Assembly: GCF_040371545.1 (NCBI RefSeq)
Contig: NZ_AP029048.1
Span: forward strand, 558,001 to 622,000
Length of the DNA stretch: 64,000 nucleotides
Direction: 5' to 3'
Origin: Synechococcus sp. M16CYN
Lineage (GTDB): Bacteria > Cyanobacteriota > Cyanobacteriia > PCC-6307 > Cyanobiaceae
The translations under genes and the position numbers were made by a program. Numbering within the stretch: position 1 is the stretch's first letter; each line of letters starts with the position of its first letter. This document shows positions 9,961 to 18,919 of the stretch, in pieces. The notes under the pieces were generated by a model. That model worked only from the letters and a program-made list of their open reading frames with translations. It was not told where the DNA came from and made no database searches.

Positions 9961-10863
9961 TTACTGCGACGTATCAGTCAACCGCTGTAAAGCGAGTCGA
10001 GCAGCTCCTAGGCGGCCAGCACCATTACCAAGGGCACATGCTTCTATGCGAAGTCCTTCACGAGAAACCGTATGCACGCGCTTCTTCACCTCTCGACGTA
10101 CGGCAGGAAGAAAATGAGAAGCGGCAGCAGCAAGACCACCACCCACCAGTACGCATTGCGGCGTAAAGATATAAATAAGAGACGCAATCCCAATGCCGAG
10201 GTTCTGTCCGTATTGTTCCCAAACGGCCTGTATGTCAGGATCGCCGGCGTCAGCACGCTTGTTCAACTCGCGAGGATCTTGATCATAGAGACGACGCAGC
10301 GCAGTGCTACTAGCAAACTGCTCTAACGAGCCCCGATTACCACTATTACAACTTGGACCGTCTGGCTGAATTCCAATCAAACCGAGTTCAGCACCTGCAC
10401 CGTTGTATCCCGTAAATAGTTTGCCGCCTAAAACAACACCGCCACCGACCCCGGTCCCAAGGGTAAGCAACACAACATCTGTGAGGTTTTTAGCTGCACC
10501 GCGCCACAATTCCCCCACAATGGCGCAACTGCCGTCATTAGCAAGAGTAACTCGCCGCTGCAAGCGAGACTCTAACCAGTCTGCAAGGGGAACTTCTTTC
10601 CAGCCAGGCAGATTGATACAAGTGCGCGCAACACGCGCTGTTGCATCCATTGGACCCGGTAAACCAACTCCGACAAGAGGCGCATGATGCCGGGGATCGA
10701 TCTGCTCGATCCCTTCACATAGTGCCATCGTCACGGCCCCAGGAATCGCTGGTTGCGGAGTTGGAATTTGTAATTGTTGAAGCAACTCACCGTCGCGGTG
10801 AAACCTTGCGAACTTGATGGCCATACCACCTAGATCGACGCCGATGACCTGATCAGATCGCAT
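9961..10863 (-). CDS. ROK family sugar kinase
   Basis: Probable glucokinase or related hexose kinase of the ROK family. The 300-residue protein has the N-terminal phosphate loop GVDLGGMAIKFARF, then GVGLPGPMD, the catalytic Asp in LANDGSCA, and LGTGVGGGVV. The family zinc-binding cysteine cluster is degenerate: the segment reads CNSGNRGSLEQ, leaving one Cys. My recollection is that this substitution is common in cyanobacterial members, so it need not mean loss of activity. It lies two bases downstream of the tamB stop on the same strand, so it is probably co-transcribed with tamB. Confidence 0.88.
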   Translation of the reverse strand: MRSDQVIGVDLGGMAIKFARFHRDGELLQQLQIPTPQPAIPGAVTMALCEGIEQIDPRHHAPLVGVGLPGPMDATARVARTCINLPGWKEVPLADWLESRLQRRVTLANDGSCAIVGELWRGAAKNLTDVVLLTLGTGVGGGVVLGGKLFTGYNGAGAELGLIGIQPDGPSCNSGNRGSLEQFASSTALRRLYDQDPRELNKRADAGDPDIQAVWEQYGQNLGIGIASLIYIFTPQCVLVGGGLAAAASHFLPAVRREVKKRVHTVSREGLRIEACALGNGAGRLGAARLALQRLTDTSQ

Positions 10864-10865
10864 CG

Positions 10866-13800
10866 TCAGAATCGAAATAAGACCTGTAACTGACTTTGCC
10901 AGGTACCCTTAAAGTCCACAGAACCCGATAAGGTCGTGCTGGGAGTAAGCCGATAGGTGACGGTAGTCTGAGGTGGGACATTAGGATTATTGGGCGCTGC
11001 AATCAGAGAAAGATCAAAGCGATCGGTTATATCAATTCCAACTTCTGTCACCAGGGTGAAAGTGGGGGGTGCCTGCCCCGGATCGCCCTCTTTGGCTGGT
11101 TTAACCGATGGTGTGACATAGGTGGGTAATAAGCCAATCTGCATTCTTTGGCCAAGAACATTGGTGATCGTTCCGAGTACCGGTGATAGCAGAGATTGAC
11201 CTACCATCGTGGCCAAAGCAGCGCCTCCTGCTCCTGCAAGACCATTCAGCGAATTACCGCCAATCAACCTCAGAAGTTCAGACTCGCCCATCGGAGGAGC
11301 ACTTCGAAGTTTGAGGTTGTCTCTTAGACGATCCGCCTTCCCCACGGCTTCCACGGTGACTTTGACCAGATTTAATTGGCTGCCACCAATCGACATCATT
11401 CCCAACCCATTCGTTTCAAACACATTGGAGTTAGTTACGTGATCACTAGCGCCAATACCGACGCTGTCAGAAACGCGGGCTTTCATTGCGACATCGATAT
11501 AGGGAACTAAACCCAGTGAAGGGGTGAATACCGCTACGTTCGATGCCTTTGAATCTAGTAAAAATGTAGTGGTGAAAAGGGTAACGCGTCCCGAATTGAG
11601 TCTAATTACACCCCGTGTTTGGAGTGACGAGTCTAACGGTCCATTCAGCAACAGCTCACCACCAACCCTAAAACTGATCCAGGGAGGCATCTCTACTTCT
11701 AAATTCGGACCGAGAACAAGTTTTAGATTTCGGAATCGCAATGTCGGAAGATTCGGCTTCATTTGCCTGAAGCGATCTTGTGATTCTTGCAGAGGGGTGT
11801 TAGGCTCAATCAAGACCAGTGGCTTTTTGAAATCCCACGTTTCTCCCCAGAGTTTTCCCACGGACATTTTAGGGATAAAATCTTCCTTTAGGTTTGGTCG
11901 AGCGTTTGAAGTAGCCACATTGCTCAGCCCACTGTTGCGGGTTCGGCTCAAGATCCCGGAGCGCGGCGTAATCACGCCATTTGAGAAAGTAAGATTGCCA
12001 GCCACGGAAGGTTGAGTTAGGGCACCCTTAACCACCAGTTTTCCATCAGCTTGGAAACGGATAATCGACTGATGAATTGTGCCTTTAGTGATTTCAAAGG
12101 TGAGTGGACTATCGACCTTTTGCCTCTGAAACAAACCGATAGAGCCAGCACCTTGCAATTTGCCACTCGATCCCAACTGTGCTTCTAACCACTGCAGTTC
12201 AATTTGATTAGAATCGAACAGTATCGATGCATTAACCCGGCTCAGGTTTTGTTCGCCAACTGTGATATTGCCATTAGATATCACCATAAATCCATTGGCT
12301 ATAGGCTGAGAAAGAGATCCTCGTAGAATCAGACTCAAATCAGCTTTACCCGCGTGAATTTTGACGTCACCTCTGGTTAGGCCGGCAAGCATGTGCAGAG
12401 TACCTCTATGGCTTTCAATCTGAAGACTGATATTTGAAGAAGGATCGAGTGGAACGCTTCCCTGAAGAGTGATCAACTTATCGTTTTCACGACTTTGGAG
12501 TGCTAAATCGAGATGAAGAATCCCATTCTTGAGAATAACCGCATTACGCTTAAGATACGGTTGCTGATTAGAAAGGATTGTAGATTTTAGAACGAGAGAT
12601 GAATGGATTAGGGGTGATGTATCACTAAGATCATAACGACCATGCAAGCCTAACGTTCCTTGTAGAACAGGTGGAACTGGTATAAATAACGCCATCAGTG
12701 AGATGGGTAGATGTAGTAGGGAAAATTTTCCATTACCGCCAAAGAGAGACCCTTGCAATGTGATCATTACAGGTTCAAGTTGCAGAGCTTTAGCTTGGTC
12801 CCCGTTGTTTATCCAAAGATGAGCTTGAGCCTGTATATTTGCAATTAAAGCTTTAGAGTATGGGCCTTGCAATGTAGCTAGAGCATTGAGTCGTCCATCT
12901 AGACGATTAATCCGTATTTCCTGATCAGGATGACTATGTTTAGAAGTTTTTAAGGTTTGGCGAGTTTTAGCGAGTATTTGGAGATGGCTATCTAAGGAGT
13001 TACCAAAAGTGTTTGTAATTATAGTTCCTAGGTCATCAGTATGACTTAGACGTTCTTTATCAGCTTGCTTTGGGTTAAGTAATTGACGAGTAAGATTCAA
13101 TAACCAATTGAAACTAATATCAGTAGCTTCGAGGCGGCTGTATAGAGGTTTGCCTATAGTTCCTTGAGTCGTGACGGTTACGGTGCCTAATGGGGGTGTT
13201 AAAATGGCCTTTGCCTGAAAATGGTCATCTTGGATATTGCCGTTTAAACTCGCCTGTTGTAGTATTAGAGGACCTGCTTTCAGGGCGTTAAATGCAAGAT
13301 TGCCGTTTATACCTATAGGTGCTCTGTTCAACTGGCCGGTGCCTGTGACCTTGCCGGTCACAGGCACCGGCCGTCGGTAAAACGGAAACACCACTTTTAG
13401 ACCATTAAGAGCTAATCCAGTAGCAGTCCAATTATATCCATTCTGACTACCTACTACACGCAGCAAGCCACCACCACGCTCCAACTCTACTACTAAAGGC
13501 CAACCATTAGTAGCAAAGTTGATATCGAGTACACCCGGTACTGTTGGTTTAGCAGCAGTCATCAATAGTCGAGGCCTCTGACCAACTTCCTCCGATAAAC
13601 GCCCAGTCCAGAGCCCCGACAGTAAAATAGGACCGATGCGAGGCTGGTTCGTTGCAAGAGTGAGGTTCGACTGCAAAGCATTTAATGGTCCTTGCAAACG
13701 ACCACTTGCCGAAAGTGTGCCACCCAATTTTATCCCTGCTAGTACCGAAAAACGTTGTAATTCGAGTGATTGAAGACGCAGGCTAGCCCGCAGCTCGCCA

Positions 13801-15299
13801 CTTCTCACTTCGCTTTTAGCCCAAGTAACTGGCAAGTAAGCCGTTGCTTTAAAGAACGGACTGTTAAATTGATTTAGGATTAAAGCTGATTTGTTTTTCG
13901 ACCATTGGGCCCGCAATGTCCAATTATCTAGTAACGGGTTATCTGCTTGTGCAAGTTTAATGTGTACCACCGGAGAGCCACCCTCACCGTTGATCACAAG
14001 TTGACCGAGCACTGGGGCCGCTGTACCTAGACTTGCTTGGAGGATAGGAATATCTTTCCAAAGCTCAGGCAGGACTAACAGTTTGGTACTACGAAGATCG
14101 GTGGCTTGCCCCCATTGACCTGACAGGGCCAAGCGCAATCCTGGAGCTTGCAAACTTAGGTCTTTGAGCAAAATACGACGCCCATTGGATCTTGAAAACG
14201 AGGTCGTCCCCTTGCCTTTAAAAATAAATGGCCCACGTAAAGCCGACTTGTTCTGAAGTCCTAATTGGCCAGTCAGTTGCCAGTGCGCTTCGGCCCACGG
14301 ACCAATAATCTGAAGATGCAGAGCGTTCTCACCAAAATCGGAATAACGATGTACGGTAAATTTGAGGTCTACCCGCTTCCCAGGTGCAATCGTCCCTGAA
14401 GCAGCAGCCGTTAGGTTACCGTTGTAAATTCGAACGGGCGCGAGTAGGATTTGGCCATCGTGACAGTCGATACGGGTCCGACTAAAGCGGAGCTGATCAG
14501 ATAGAGCCTGCAACTGCAGGCGCACTCCAGTGAAGTTAAGTCTCCCTTGACAGCCCATTGTCTGCCCAGACCATTGCAAATGCAAGTCACCATTCACTGT
14601 TCCGGCGGCGACTACACTTGGCGTAGCTGGAAGCAGCGCCGCGAGGGTCTTTAACTCAAGCGCGTTTGCTCGACCACGCAAGCTGAACTGGGGTCGATCC
14701 CAGCGACCGCTACCTTCTAATCGCAAAGAACCAGTTTGACCCAACCAGCGTAAACTAGAGGTAGTGTTGAAGCTGGACTTAGCCAGCTGAATGGCTCCGT
14801 GACCACTCAACTCCAATTCCCGACCAGCTGGTTCGAAAATTAGACGAGCTGGTTGATCTAAGCGGTAATGAAGTTCTAGGTCAGGAATGTTATCTGTACT
14901 GTCTGATTGACCTAGAGTCCAATAGTTGCCTTCCTTATTACGTCGAAGTTTTGCTTCCAGCCCCCGAATGTTAAATCGAAGAACCGGTTTCCATTTGCGC
15001 AAACTGGCCAATGGATCCAGGCTGACTACAAAACTATCCAGGTTGATTTGGGATCGATTGAGCTTGGAGGGCAGGATTTGACTTCGCCCGAAAGATAATC
15101 CCCACAGGCGAAGGCCCTGATAAGGACCAACTCGTATCGAATGTCCTAGAGGACGAGCCAGAGAACCTTCTAATTGCAGCCGCCACCCTGCCACGCTCTC
15201 AGCCACCCAGCGATCGATTGCACGAAACCCAAACACTCCTGAACTAGCTAGGAGTAGAATGCCAACCACTGGTACCACTCCTCGCCGCGCCACCGACAT
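10866..15299 (-). CDS. tamB: TamB/Tic236-like translocation and assembly protein (DUF490)
   Basis: Very long periplasmic protein anchored in the inner membrane, probably bridging to an Omp85 outer-membrane partner for lipid or outer-membrane protein traffic. A basic stretch followed by one hydrophobic segment (VVPVVGILLLASSGVFGF) forms the anchor. The body is repetitive beta-strand sequence with a DUF490 domain at the C-terminus. That domain includes a Gly/Ala segment (NSLNGLAGAGGAALATMVG) and a barrel-like end (TYRLTPSTTLSGSVDFKG). The start is taken at ATG 15299, giving 1,477 residues; an upstream ATG at 15332 is possible. It is divergent from ycf51. A 17-bp perfect inverted repeat lies inside at 13334-13372. 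Confidence 0.9.
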   Translation of the reverse strand: MSVARRGVVPVVGILLLASSGVFGFRAIDRWVAESVAGWRLQLEGSLARPLGHSIRVGPYQGLRLWGLSFGRSQILPSKLNRSQINLDSFVVSLDPLASLRKWKPVLRFNIRGLEAKLRRNKEGNYWTLGQSDSTDNIPDLELHYRLDQPARLIFEPAGRELELSGHGAIQLAKSSFNTTSSLRWLGQTGSLRLEGSGRWDRPQFSLRGRANALELKTLAALLPATPSVVAAGTVNGDLHLQWSGQTMGCQGRLNFTGVRLQLQALSDQLRFSRTRIDCHDGQILLAPVRIYNGNLTAAASGTIAPGKRVDLKFTVHRYSDFGENALHLQIIGPWAEAHWQLTGQLGLQNKSALRGPFIFKGKGTTSFSRSNGRRILLKDLSLQAPGLRLALSGQWGQATDLRSTKLLVLPELWKDIPILQASLGTAAPVLGQLVINGEGGSPVVHIKLAQADNPLLDNWTLRAQWSKNKSALILNQFNSPFFKATAYLPVTWAKSEVRSGELRASLRLQSLELQRFSVLAGIKLGGTLSASGRLQGPLNALQSNLTLATNQPRIGPILLSGLWTGRLSEEVGQRPRLLMTAAKPTVPGVLDINFATNGWPLVVELERGGGLLRVVGSQNGYNWTATGLALNGLKVVFPFYRRPVPVTGKVTGTGQLNRAPIGINGNLAFNALKAGPLILQQASLNGNIQDDHFQAKAILTPPLGTVTVTTQGTIGKPLYSRLEATDISFNWLLNLTRQLLNPKQADKERLSHTDDLGTIITNTFGNSLDSHLQILAKTRQTLKTSKHSHPDQEIRINRLDGRLNALATLQGPYSKALIANIQAQAHLWINNGDQAKALQLEPVMITLQGSLFGGNGKFSLLHLPISLMALFIPVPPVLQGTLGLHGRYDLSDTSPLIHSSLVLKSTILSNQQPYLKRNAVILKNGILHLDLALQSRENDKLITLQGSVPLDPSSNISLQIESHRGTLHMLAGLTRGDVKIHAGKADLSLILRGSLSQPIANGFMVISNGNITVGEQNLSRVNASILFDSNQIELQWLEAQLGSSGKLQGAGSIGLFQRQKVDSPLTFEITKGTIHQSIIRFQADGKLVVKGALTQPSVAGNLTFSNGVITPRSGILSRTRNSGLSNVATSNARPNLKEDFIPKMSVGKLWGETWDFKKPLVLIEPNTPLQESQDRFRQMKPNLPTLRFRNLKLVLGPNLEVEMPPWISFRVGGELLLNGPLDSSLQTRGVIRLNSGRVTLFTTTFLLDSKASNVAVFTPSLGLVPYIDVAMKARVSDSVGIGASDHVTNSNVFETNGLGMMSIGGSQLNLVKVTVEAVGKADRLRDNLKLRSAPPMGESELLRLIGGNSLNGLAGAGGAALATMVGQSLLSPVLGTITNVLGQRMQIGLLPTYVTPSVKPAKEGDPGQAPPTFTLVTEVGIDITDRFDLSLIAAPNNPNVPPQTTVTYRLTPSTTLSGSVDFKGTWQSQLQVLFRF
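13334..13372. repeat. 17-bp perfect inverted repeat inside tamB
   Basis: The left arm GGCCGGTGCCTGTGACC (13334-13350) is exactly complementary to the right arm (13356-13372) around the five-base spacer TTGCC. It is GC-rich and lies in coding sequence for the residues PVTGKVTGTG, which is itself a near-repeat at the protein level. Confidence 0.95.
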
Positions 15300-15354
15300 T
15301 AAACGCGACAAACAGAACAAAACCAAATGCAATATAAAACGACTTTATTGAAAG

Positions 15355-15834
15355 ATGCCAAGCCTAATGTCAATTGATCAGCTACTCCTAACTTCAGCGC
15401 CTTGGTTGGCCTGGTTGGGTCTTGGACTCGGATTAGCAACTGTAACGGCATTTCTAGCTCGCTGGGACATTCGTTTTCGCCTCGTAGGCTTTAGCAGTTT
15501 CACGTTGCTTTTAGCTGTAAGTAGCTGGGGTTTCGGCGTGAGTTACACGCCACCTGTCGTAATAGATGGTGCAGTGCGAGCGCCGATCGTATTCGATAAC
15601 GGAGACAACCTCGTTGTAGCTCAGGTACCCCCGAACATTAATACTTCCGCAATCGAACCGACCCTCGAACAAATTGCTGGCAATTTGCGAGGGTCGGGAC
15701 GAAGAAACAGTAGAGTAGTTGTGCGGCTTCGGGGTATTGAACCTGTCGGAGAAGGTGTAGGTCGTCCGGTAATACTTGGAGAAACAATCCGAGATTTCCA
15801 GATACCTAACCATAAAAGAGTATTGCCTACATAA
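15355..15834 (+). CDS. ycf51: Ycf51 family protein (DUF2518)
   Basis: Conserved cyanobacterial and plastid protein of unknown function. The product is 159 residues, with a membrane segment near the N-terminus (LAWLGLGLGLATVTAFLA), a second around LLLAVSSWGFGV, and a soluble remainder. The diagnostic pattern is WDIRFRLVGFSSF, then YTPPVVIDGAVRAPIVFDNGDN and VAQVPPNI. An alternative start lies four codons downstream at 15367. It is divergent from tamB with a 55-base spacer, so the two promoters overlap. A long hairpin (15658-15697) lies in the C-terminal half. Confidence 0.85.
   Translation: MPSLMSIDQLLLTSAPWLAWLGLGLGLATVTAFLARWDIRFRLVGFSSFTLLLAVSSWGFGVSYTPPVVIDGAVRAPIVFDNGDNLVVAQVPPNINTSAIEPTLEQIAGNLRGSGRRNSRVVVRLRGIEPVGEGVGRPVILGETIRDFQIPNHKRVLPT
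15658..15697. repeat. 18-bp inverted repeat with AA bulge in ycf51
   Basis: Ten bases CCGACCCTCG, two unpaired A residues and eight bases CAAATTGC pair with the sequence after a TG turn (GCAATTTG, then CGAGGGTCGG). All 18 pairs are Watson-Crick. It lies within coding sequence for TLEQIAGNLRGSG. Confidence 0.95.
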
Positions 15835-16041
15835 CAGTAATTCAACAAGTTTGCTACAATACCCAGGTTTTTAAAGTGAGGATTCCCTTGGGACTCTGAA
15901 CCTACGACACTAATCATCACTAAATTTGACGTCGTTGATGATCTCCAGCTTCATCGGCTCATCCCCAGCAATCAGACATTAATAGTTAGTAGCTTTGAGT
16001 AATTAAGGGGTATCGCTATCTGCTTATTATGAGTTGCCAGC

Positions 16042-16179
16042 TTAAGCTCTTTCAGTAGGATGAAATTCCTCCAACACGTGTAAGGGTTGTTCTAGCTGTC
16101 GCATTGTACTCCGAATGTTTATTGCATCTAAGCGGTTTCTTCGAGATGGGGATCCTAGAAACCCATCAATAGGCTACAT
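16042..16179 (-). pseudogene. Small protein gene (42 aa body) with nonsense codon 2 or ATT start
   Basis: On the minus strand a 42-codon frame reads like a genuine soluble protein: IDGFLGSPSRRNRLDAINIR, then a segment including MRQLEQPLHVLEEFHPTERA, then TAA at 16044-16042. Its composition is unlike the AT-rich gap around it. The only ATG that could start it (16179-16177) is followed at once by an in-frame TAG, then CCT and ATT GAT. So either codon 2 has mutated to a stop, or translation starts at the ATT (16170), or at the internal ATG. I do not recognise the family. It lies between ycf51 and a small secreted protein gene, opposite to both. Confidence 0.45.
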
Positions 16180-16301
16180 TGGATTTAAGCTTTGTTAGAA
16201 ATTAAATTCATCTCACCATGTTAGACAACTCTTAAACTGGCCCTGAGCTGTCATTCCGATTCCAAACGATTGCTTATGAGAACAGTGTATTTTAGTTATT
16301 G

Positions 16302-16568
16302 ATGTGCAAAATTTTGATTGGATGGGTTCTAATCAGTCTGCAAACCGTTGCTGCCTCTGCGGGTTCCGAATTATTGAAGGGTGTGAAGAGGAATCCACAG
16401 CAAGCCCAAGCCATGTGTAGTGAGTTTCAGAACCAGAACAAGAATAATGAGTCAGTTTATTCGCGTATATCTATTCGGTCAATTGCCGCAAGTCGCAACA
16501 TCGACGAAGAAGATGCGGAGGTCTTGGTAACCTATGTAGTGGGGATGCATTGCCCCGATGTACGCTGA
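16302..16568 (+). CDS. Small secreted protein of unknown function
   Basis: An 88-residue protein with an N-terminal signal peptide (MCKILIGWVLISLQTVAASAG) and a short mature part holding two cysteines (AMCSEF and MHCPDVR). The mature region looks helical, with the sequence EEDAEVLVTYVVGMHCPDV. It appears to belong to a family seen in picocyanobacteria, from memory only, with no assigned function. A TTG one codon upstream could also start it. Its 3' end overlaps the next gene by 11 bases, which suggests coupled expression. Confidence 0.7.
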   Translation: MCKILIGWVLISLQTVAASAGSELLKGVKRNPQQAQAMCSEFQNQNKNNESVYSRISIRSIAASRNIDEEDAEVLVTYVVGMHCPDVR

Positions 16569-18153
16569 TTCATCATCTGTCCACTCACGGGTTTCCGAGT
16601 TAAGTCTTCCAGACGGGGTGAGACTCGTGGCAAATCTTTGGTACCCGAGCGGAGAGGGACCATGGCCAACCCTTTTGATGCGTCAGCCTTACGACAAAAG
16701 CATTGCATCAACGGTAACGTACGCCCATCCCTCATGGTGGGCTCGACAAGGTTTTCTTGTAATTATCCAGGACGTGCGTGGACAAGGACAATCGACCGGG
16801 GTATTTCAAGGGTTTGCCCAGGAAGCACAAGACACGGCAGCAACTCACGCATGGGTTCGATCACTGCCGGAATGCAACGGCAAATTGGGCTGTTATGGTT
16901 TCTCTTATCAAGGCTTGACGCAGCTCTTAGCACCGGCACATGCCCAAGCACCAGATTGTCTGGCGCCCGCAATGGTAGGGCTGGACGAGCGCGACAACTG
17001 GAGCTGCGAAGGGGGAGCCCATTGGTGGCATTTAAATTTGGGTTGGGGATTGCAGCTGGCGGCCCTGCAAACCAAACGACGCGGTGACAATCAAGCCTGG
17101 CTTGAAATCTTTCAAAGCCTCGAATCAGGAAGCTATCTTCAGGATGGTCCAGAGCTGCTTCAACGTTACGATCCGCTGGGAATGGCATGGACTTGGCTGC
17201 AGCGAGATCCCCAGCGTCGTGACGATTGGCCTGTCCATCAGGTTCAAGACAGTTGGTTAAAACAACCAATGTTTTTGATCGGTGGTTGGTGGGACCCTCA
17301 TCTTTTGGGTGTACTCGATCTCTGGCACAAAAGTCAGGCTGTCGGCGGCACGCCAGAAATCGAGGTGGGCGCAGCGACGCATTTGAATTGGTGGCCAGGT
17401 ACTCAAGCGCGGCTTTTGACCTTTTTTAATAAATACTTGAAGGGTGAAACACTCTCAGAAACAAAGAAATCTGCACAATTTTGGAATATTACCCGTTTTC
17501 AATGGGAGAAGCTTTCTGCACCTCCAGACGTCACCTGGTCACTTAATAGTTCTGGATTGGCCTGTAGCGATCCGAATCACGGCAGGTTGATCCCTGATGC
17601 TCCGGGTATAGGTGAGGAGTGGATCGTACATGATCCATGGCGCCCCGCCTTAGCAATCGGTGGACATCTCAGTCCCAGTGCTGGCCCCGTTGACAGAAGG
17701 GAGCTCGATCTTCGCACCGATATCGCGACCTTTAATTCTGTCCCATTGCAGCAAGAGCTTTTGCTAAGTGGTCGTCCCCAGTTAAGCCTGAATGTTGAAG
17801 CAGACAATCCCGGATTTGATCTCTGCGTTGGCTTATCCCGCTGCCCAGCTGGAATTAACGTCGTAGAGCAACTGAGTACAGGTCATCTGAGAGTTTTAGG
17901 TGACAAAGCGTGTACTTGCGCAAAATACATCGTGCAGTTTCAACCCCTCTTGGCAAGTTTGGAAATCGGGGATCGGCTGAGAGTTTCAATTGCCGCTGCC
18001 GCTTGGCCAGCTATCGGTGTCAATCCGGGGCATCGAGGCGTACCTTGTGGCCCAACCTCTGCCCAACACCGCGTTGTAACACTAATATTGCATCTAACTG
18101 GCTCTAAGCTGCGGCTCAACCCACTGAATTTTGGTCAACCGAGTTTCGGTTGA
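16558..18153 (+). CDS. S15/CocE/NonD family hydrolase
   Basis: Serine hydrolase of the X-Pro dipeptidyl-peptidase / cocaine-esterase superfamily, 531 residues. The N-terminal alpha/beta domain contains RQPYDK and VIIQDVRGQGQSTG. The nucleophile is in GCYGFSYQG, near residue 118, and the acid region is in LIGGWWDPHL. A conserved His occurs in GAATHLNWWPG. The last 180 residues form the jelly-roll C-terminal domain of the family, including RPQLSLNVEADNPGFDL. The physiological substrate cannot be told from sequence. Translation starts within the end of the preceding small gene. Confidence 0.86.
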   Translation: MYADSSSVHSRVSELSLPDGVRLVANLWYPSGEGPWPTLLMRQPYDKSIASTVTYAHPSWWARQGFLVIIQDVRGQGQSTGVFQGFAQEAQDTAATHAWVRSLPECNGKLGCYGFSYQGLTQLLAPAHAQAPDCLAPAMVGLDERDNWSCEGGAHWWHLNLGWGLQLAALQTKRRGDNQAWLEIFQSLESGSYLQDGPELLQRYDPLGMAWTWLQRDPQRRDDWPVHQVQDSWLKQPMFLIGGWWDPHLLGVLDLWHKSQAVGGTPEIEVGAATHLNWWPGTQARLLTFFNKYLKGETLSETKKSAQFWNITRFQWEKLSAPPDVTWSLNSSGLACSDPNHGRLIPDAPGIGEEWIVHDPWRPALAIGGHLSPSAGPVDRRELDLRTDIATFNSVPLQQELLLSGRPQLSLNVEADNPGFDLCVGLSRCPAGINVVEQLSTGHLRVLGDKACTCAKYIVQFQPLLASLEIGDRLRVSIAAAAWPAIGVNPGHRGVPCGPTSAQHRVVTLILHLTGSKLRLNPLNFGQPSFG

Positions 18154-18919
18154 CTCTTCTTGCTAGAAAGCTGTCTGCTGTCCTACTGAGTTTTTTCTTC
18201 TGATGTTCCCGGCTAGAGAAGTCACTTTTGAAGGCTCAGAACAATCGATTTTAATCAAACCTGAGCTTGCATATAGTTCACTTAGGTTACGGTTATAATT
18301 AAACTTGAACTGGATTAGAATAATAAAGACTGAAACTATGATAATCTGTGCGAATTCTTTACTGATTCTATTCGTTTTAGTTTCAGCAAAGGTAGGATTT
18401 AAGCGCATTTGGACCAACGCTAGTTAATATTAACGACACTCGACTTGTAAACCTCACTTCTGGGTACAAAGCCGTATCCACGTACATCCAACCTGGAGGA
18501 TCAATTGTTTCCAGTGGCGCTGGATAACAAAGGGAGGATAATCATCTAGGTTTAATTAATGAATCTGGATTCATGGGCCTAGTCTTAACCTAGTCCGCCG
18601 AGCTCGTTGCTTTGAGCCCTATTCAGATTTTAGTTGCAGATCTAGAGCTCGACCAGGGTTACACCCTCCCTTCAATTGCATTGGGGAATTCTCGTATCTA
18701 AAGTTCCCGCAAATTAGAGGATGTCGCAACTACCAGCAAGGGGCTGCTAATAGTCAAAGTTGATCATCCTTGCAAAGATTACTCCAGCCCGTTTTTGATC
18801 TTTACTAAGCAGAGCAAAGTTACTAGTACTAGTATTTCTGAGGACTTCGTTTAATCCCGGTAGCGGGGATCCAATCACAGAAGCCAGACTAGCATCGTGC
18901 CACCTCCTTAGACTCACAC
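18154..18919. other. Gap upstream of glgB with decayed coding remnants
   Basis: About 770 bases. The first 240 show nothing. From 18396 there are two protein-like frames broken by stops (separate entry). On the minus strand 18910-18901 is TAAGGAGGTG, followed at proper spacing by an ATG that opens only six codons, so it is probably not a gene. A 14-base palindrome (TACTAGTACTAGTA) occurs near 18822. The glgB promoter must lie here. Confidence 0.55.
18396..18854 (+). pseudogene. Fragmented remnant of an unidentified gene
   Basis: Two stretches read like real protein but lack starts and are in different frames. The first (18396-18527) includes DTRLVNLTSGYKAVSTYIQ and then PGGSIVSSGAG before TAA. 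The second (18594-18854) spans 86 codons with a single internal TAA at 18699; it includes QILVADLELDQGYTLPSIAL and, after the stop, KLEDVATTSKGLLIVKVDHP. They could be pieces of one secreted or beta-rich protein. I cannot name the family. The remnant ends 65 bases before glgB. Confidence 0.35.

Noticed and set aside
18901-18910. Minus-strand gene with perfect Shine-Dalgarno upstream of glgB
   Set aside because: The ATG opens only six codons before TGA, and no leader-peptide logic is apparent.
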